Below are positions 46,296 to 49,655 of a DNA stretch of 49,655 nucleotides, piece by piece; position 1 is the stretch's first letter, and each line of letters opens with the position of its first letter. The DNA is from an uncultured Eggerthellaceae bacterium. GTDB lineage: Bacteria; Actinomycetota; Coriobacteriia; Coriobacteriales; Eggerthellaceae. Made by a program: the position numbers and the translations under genes. The notes below the pieces were generated by a model. The model saw only the letters and a list, made by a program, of their open reading frames with translations. It made no database searches and was not told the DNA's origin. The DNA lies in assembly GCA_904420215.1 (NCBI GenBank), contig CAJFUR010000156.1, positions 1-49,655 on the forward strand, written 5' to 3'.

Positions 46296-48575
46296 TCACA
46301 GTCCCTGATACGGGGCGTAGCGGCTGGTCACGCCAGCGAGGGGCAGCTTCACCTCGATGAGGCTGATGCCCGGGGTCCCCAGCGCGCCCGCATACGCCTC
46401 CCGGAAGGCGGCGACCGTTTCCACCGCGCGGTACGGCACGCCGAACGCGCTTGCGGCGTCGGCGAACCGAACGTCCTGCGGCACCAGGAACAGGCGCTCG
46501 AAATAGGCGTCGTCGGACTTCTGCGGCAACATGTCGAAGATGCCTCCGCCGTTGTTGTTCAGAAGCACGATGACGACGCTGCGCGCGGCGTCCCCGCCGT
46601 GATGCACCAGCAGCTCGCGTTGCAAGGCGAGCGCGTTCAGGTCGTGCAGCATCGTGAAATCGCCGGTGAGGAACGTGGTTTGCACGAAGTGCTGCGCCGC
46701 GCCCAAGGCGGTGGACACCGTGCCGTCGATGCCGTTCTGCCCGCGGTTGCACAGCACCGCCAGACGCTTGTCCTGTTTCACGTAGAACGTGTCAAGCGCC
46801 CGCACCGACATGGAATTGGCCGAGAACAGGCACGACCCCTCGGGCGCCATGTCCAGAAGCGCCTGCACGTAGCCGCCCTCTACGTCGGGTTGCGCCTGCA
46901 AGACCGCGCAGATGCGCGTGCGCGCCCGCGCGTTGAGGGCCTGCCACTGCCGCGCGAACTGGCGCTGCGCTTCGGTGGGGAGGGCGGAGGAGCCCGGCGT
47001 GGCGGCGCTTCCAACAGGCCCGCCTTCGGCACCGCCTTCAAAGCCGCCGCCTTGCCCCGGCACATTCCGCATGCCAGCCTGTTCCATCGAGCGCACGAAC
47101 TCGAGCGGCGTGCAGGCTGCGAACAGGTCGGTCGCCAAGTTGAAGTCGCGCGTTTGGGCCACGTCCACCACCACGTTCAGCGGGCGGGCGGCGGCCAGGC
47201 GCTGCGTGCAGTGTTTGGAGATGGGGTAGCGCCCGAAGCGGACGACGACGTCCGGCAGCGGGCAAGCGGCATCGCCGAACACGTTGTCGTAGTTGTCGAT
47301 GACCGCCTCGTCGGCAAAACCGCGCAGGCCCGACAGGGGATCGGCCAGAAGCGGCAGGCTGCGGCGGCGCGCCCACGCCAGAACCTCGCGCGCCTCGGCT
47401 TCGGTCTCGCACGTTCCCTCGCCCGCCAGCACGAGCGTGCGGCCGCCCTGCAGCAATTCGCCCACCTGTTGCAGGGCCTTGGCGTCCAAGCGCCCTTCGA
47501 CGCCAAGGCGGCAGAAGGAAAACCCGTGCGAGCGGCCCGCCTCGAACAGGCCCTCGACCGCGAAATCGGGCGTGAGAGGCTCGTCAAGCTGGAAGTTCAC
47601 CTGCACCGGACCCGCCATGTGGCGGCACCCGCGCGCGGCCACGACGCCCTCGCGCGCGGCAGGGGCGGCCGGGGCGGCGTCGCAGGTCGCGGACGCGTGG
47701 GTCAAGGGCATGCAAGCAGCCGCTGCCGCGCCAGCGAGATCCGGGGCGTCGGCCGCTGCAGCCGCCATCGAGCCAGCGACGCCCGCCGCACCGGCGGCAC
47801 GCACCGCATCCGCGGCGTCTTCCGCAGCGGCCGGCGGCACGTCCGCCCCCGGCCCCAATGCGGAAAGGCACGCCTCGCGCGCGGCCTGGCGGGCAAACGC
47901 CACGTCGCGCGGCGCGGCACCCGGCATGGTCATCTGCCGGAAGCTGCGCACGTGATCGCCATATGCCTTCACCTGGTCAACCGTCTGCGGCGCCCCGAAG
48001 CCCTGCAGGCGCAGGGGCCGGTCGCCCGAAAGCACCACCAGCGGCACGCGCGAGGTTTCGGCTTCCATCACTGCGGGGTAGTAGTTCGCCAGCGCCGTGC
48101 CCGACGTGCATACCAGCGCCACAGGGCGCCCGCTTGCCTTGGCCAGACCCAATGCAAAGAACGACGCGCCGCGCTCGTCCACGTCCACATACACGCGCAT
48201 GCGCTCGGGAAAGCGCCGGCTCATTTCGAATGCCGTCATGGTAAGCGCCGTGGAGCGCGACCCCGGGCTGATCACCGTTTCGCGCACGCCCCAACGCGCC
48301 AGTTCGTCGAAGAACGCCGAAACGAACAGCGCCGTGGCCTGTTGGCTGGTTGGTGGTTGGCTGGTTGGTGGTTGGCTGGTTGGCTGCTGGCCACTGGCCG
48401 GTTGGTCGCTGGCTGCCTGCCGGTTGCCGGCTGCTGCCTGCTGGCCGTCGGCCTGCTGGTCGGCCACTTGCCGGCCGTCGCCTTCCGCCCGCTGGGCAGC
48501 CGCTGCCTGCTGGCCGCCTGTCGCCGGCTCGGCGTTTGCCGACCCTAGGACGCCCGTCGTTCGCTGGTTGTTCAT
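46296..48575 (-). CDS. menD: 2-succinyl-5-enolpyruvyl-6-hydroxy-3-cyclohexene-1-carboxylate synthase with two low-complexity inserts
   Basis: FVSAFFDELARWGVRETVISPGSRSTALTMTAFEM, DERGASFFALGLAKASGRPVALVCTSGTALANYYPAVMEAE, LCNRGQNGIDGTVSTALGAA, VVIVLLNNNGGGIFDMLPQ. Confidence 0.96.
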   Translation of the reverse strand: MNNQRTTGVLGSANAEPATGGQQAAAAQRAEGDGRQVADQQADGQQAAAGNRQAASDQPASGQQPTSQPPTSQPPTSQQATALFVSAFFDELARWGVRETVISPGSRSTALTMTAFEMSRRFPERMRVYVDVDERGASFFALGLAKASGRPVALVCTSGTALANYYPAVMEAETSRVPLVVLSGDRPLRLQGFGAPQTVDQVKAYGDHVRSFRQMTMPGAAPRDVAFARQAAREACLSALGPGADVPPAAAEDAADAVRAAGAAGVAGSMAAAAADAPDLAGAAAAACMPLTHASATCDAAPAAPAAREGVVAARGCRHMAGPVQVNFQLDEPLTPDFAVEGLFEAGRSHGFSFCRLGVEGRLDAKALQQVGELLQGGRTLVLAGEGTCETEAEAREVLAWARRRSLPLLADPLSGLRGFADEAVIDNYDNVFGDAACPLPDVVVRFGRYPISKHCTQRLAAARPLNVVVDVAQTRDFNLATDLFAACTPLEFVRSMEQAGMRNVPGQGGGFEGGAEGGPVGSAATPGSSALPTEAQRQFARQWQALNARARTRICAVLQAQPDVEGGYVQALLDMAPEGSCLFSANSMSVRALDTFYVKQDKRLAVLCNRGQNGIDGTVSTALGAAQHFVQTTFLTGDFTMLHDLNALALQRELLVHHGGDAARSVVIVLLNNNGGGIFDMLPQKSDDAYFERLFLVPQDVRFADAASAFGVPYRAVETVAAFREAYAGALGTPGISLIEVKLPLAGVTSRYAPYQGL
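48344..48410. repeat. 15-bp GT-rich tandem repeat inside the menD 5' region
   Basis: ggctggttggtggttggctggttggtggttggctggttgg; encodes the PTSQPPTSQPPTSQQ stretch on the minus strand. Confidence 0.9.
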
Positions 48576-48609
48576 GCTGCGTCACCTCGCTTTGCATCTG
48601 AACTCCCCG

Positions 48610-48620
48610 CCCCCCCCCCC
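48610..48620. repeat. Homopolymer C11 (G11 on the menD coding strand) upstream of menD
   Basis: ccccgcccccccccccTC read directly, 35 bp upstream of the menD start. Confidence 0.9.
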
Positions 48621-48983
48621 TCAGAGGGTTCGTTCGTCCATTGCCGCCCCGGCAAGCCCACTTCCCTTGACGTTTGCACGCGTCAGGAGGCATGGCGCCC
48701 GGCAGGGGCCTCGTTCACCATCATACTCGACTTCATCCCCCCTGTCAGCCAAAGGCAAGCGGGCAGATCCGGAGTTTCCTTCCCCAAGCCGCGCAAAACC
48801 ACCGGACGGCGGAACCAAGCTCCCTGACAGGACAGCCCCAACGGGCCGCGTGCGCCTTCGATCCATGCGCGAAGCGCGATTCGCGCCGCCACGGCGAAAC
48901 GGGCGCGCGCGACAGCGCCACGGCGCGACCACCCGTGCCGCCACGACAGCGCGGCCACGTGCGGCGCCGCGGCAACGCAGGCG

Positions 48984-49655
48984 CTACTCGCCCCCAAAGG
49001 CGCCCAGGATGGTTTGCAGCTTCATGTCTATTTCGTCGTATTCGGCATCGGCGTCGCTGCCGGCGACGATGCCGCACCCCGCGTAGACCCAGCCCACCTC
49101 GCCGTCGAACACGCCGGTGCGCAGCGCCACGGAAAACTCGCCGTCGCCCGCGCCGTCCACGTATCCACAGGCCCCGGCGAAAAAGCCGCGGTTGTACGCC
49201 TCGATGCGCCGGATGAGCATCTTCGCCTCGCCCACCGGCGTGCCCGCCACGGCGGGCGTGGGATGCAAATCGCCCCTCATGGTCCACAGGTCCACGCCCT
49301 CCAGCATGCGCGCGCGGGCGGGCGTGCACAGGTGCTGCACGTGCGTGAGCGGCAGAATGCCCGGCTGGTCGGGCACTTCCACGTCGTAGCAGGTGCGCCG
49401 GAACACTTCGCGGATGAACCTGACCACGTAGTCGTGCTCCGCGCGGTTCTTGGCGTCGGCCATGAGCTTTGCGGCAAGCCGCTCCCGCTCCTCTGGCGAA
49501 GCGCCCGCAGGACACGTGCCGGCAAGGCACATGCTTTGCACCCGATTGCCGCTTTTGCGCACCAGCAACTCGGGCGTGCAGCCGCAGAAGAACACGTCGG
49601 CGTAGCGGTAGAGCAGCACCGTGCCGCGCGCCGGACCGTCAATGAGGTTGACCAG
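48984..49655 (-). CDS. menF: Isochorismate synthase, C-terminal part (truncated by window end)
   Basis: LVNLIDGPARGTVLLYRYADVFFCGCTPELLVRKSGNRVQSMCLAGTCPAGASPEE...LHPTPAVAGTPVGEAKMLIRRIEAYNRGFFAGACGYVDG. Confidence 0.94.
   Translation of the reverse strand: MVNLIDGPARGTVLLYRYADVFFCGCTPELLVRKSGNRVQSMCLAGTCPAGASPEERERLAAKLMADAKNRAEHDYVVRFIREVFRRTCYDVEVPDQPGILPLTHVQHLCTPARARMLEGVDLWTMRGDLHPTPAVAGTPVGEAKMLIRRIEAYNRGFFAGACGYVDGAGDGEFSVALRTGVFDGEVGWVYAGCGIVAGSDADAEYDEIDMKLQTILGAFGGE

Noticed and set aside
46229-46360. 43-aa ORF MTDDTNPHARGFRARLAARRRFVTVPDTGRSGWSRQRGAASPR with a good RBS
   Set aside because: Overlaps the menD 3' end antisense, Arg-rich, no motif; possible but unsupported.

Overview
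High-GC window, apparently chromosomal and Coriobacteriia/Eggerthellaceae-like (an inference from gene content). It carries: a truncated guaB; a TtrA-like molybdoenzyme operon (catalytic, Fe-S, NrfD-type anchor and TorD-type subunits) with a LysR regulator; a small TA-like module; MFS transporters, one fused to CBS domains; an M18 peptidase; rubrerythrin; a Tat-exported flavin reductase; a membrane LuxR regulator; ApbE; a HlyC/CorC protein; an AlbA_2-type regulator; an orphan HipA-like protein; a slipin/GntR pair; a DmsABC/TorD operon; and a menaquinone cluster (menE-menC fusion, menB, menH, menD, partial menF) interrupted by a hipBA plus radical-SAM segment flanked by near-identical direct repeats. 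Most noteworthy: (1) Ala/Gly/Pro-rich in-frame insertions in at least seven otherwise conserved enzymes or regulators, alongside many short GC-rich tandem arrays next to gene ends and several poly-G/C tracts; (2) a five-half-site, 11-bp-phased operator embedded in a promoter of the AlbA_2 gene; (3) three 39-bp-phased operators upstream of hipBA, one lying exactly between -35 and -10; (4) the direct-repeat-flanked hipBA/radical-SAM segment inside the men cluster. All family calls come from reading translated motifs; no database search was run.
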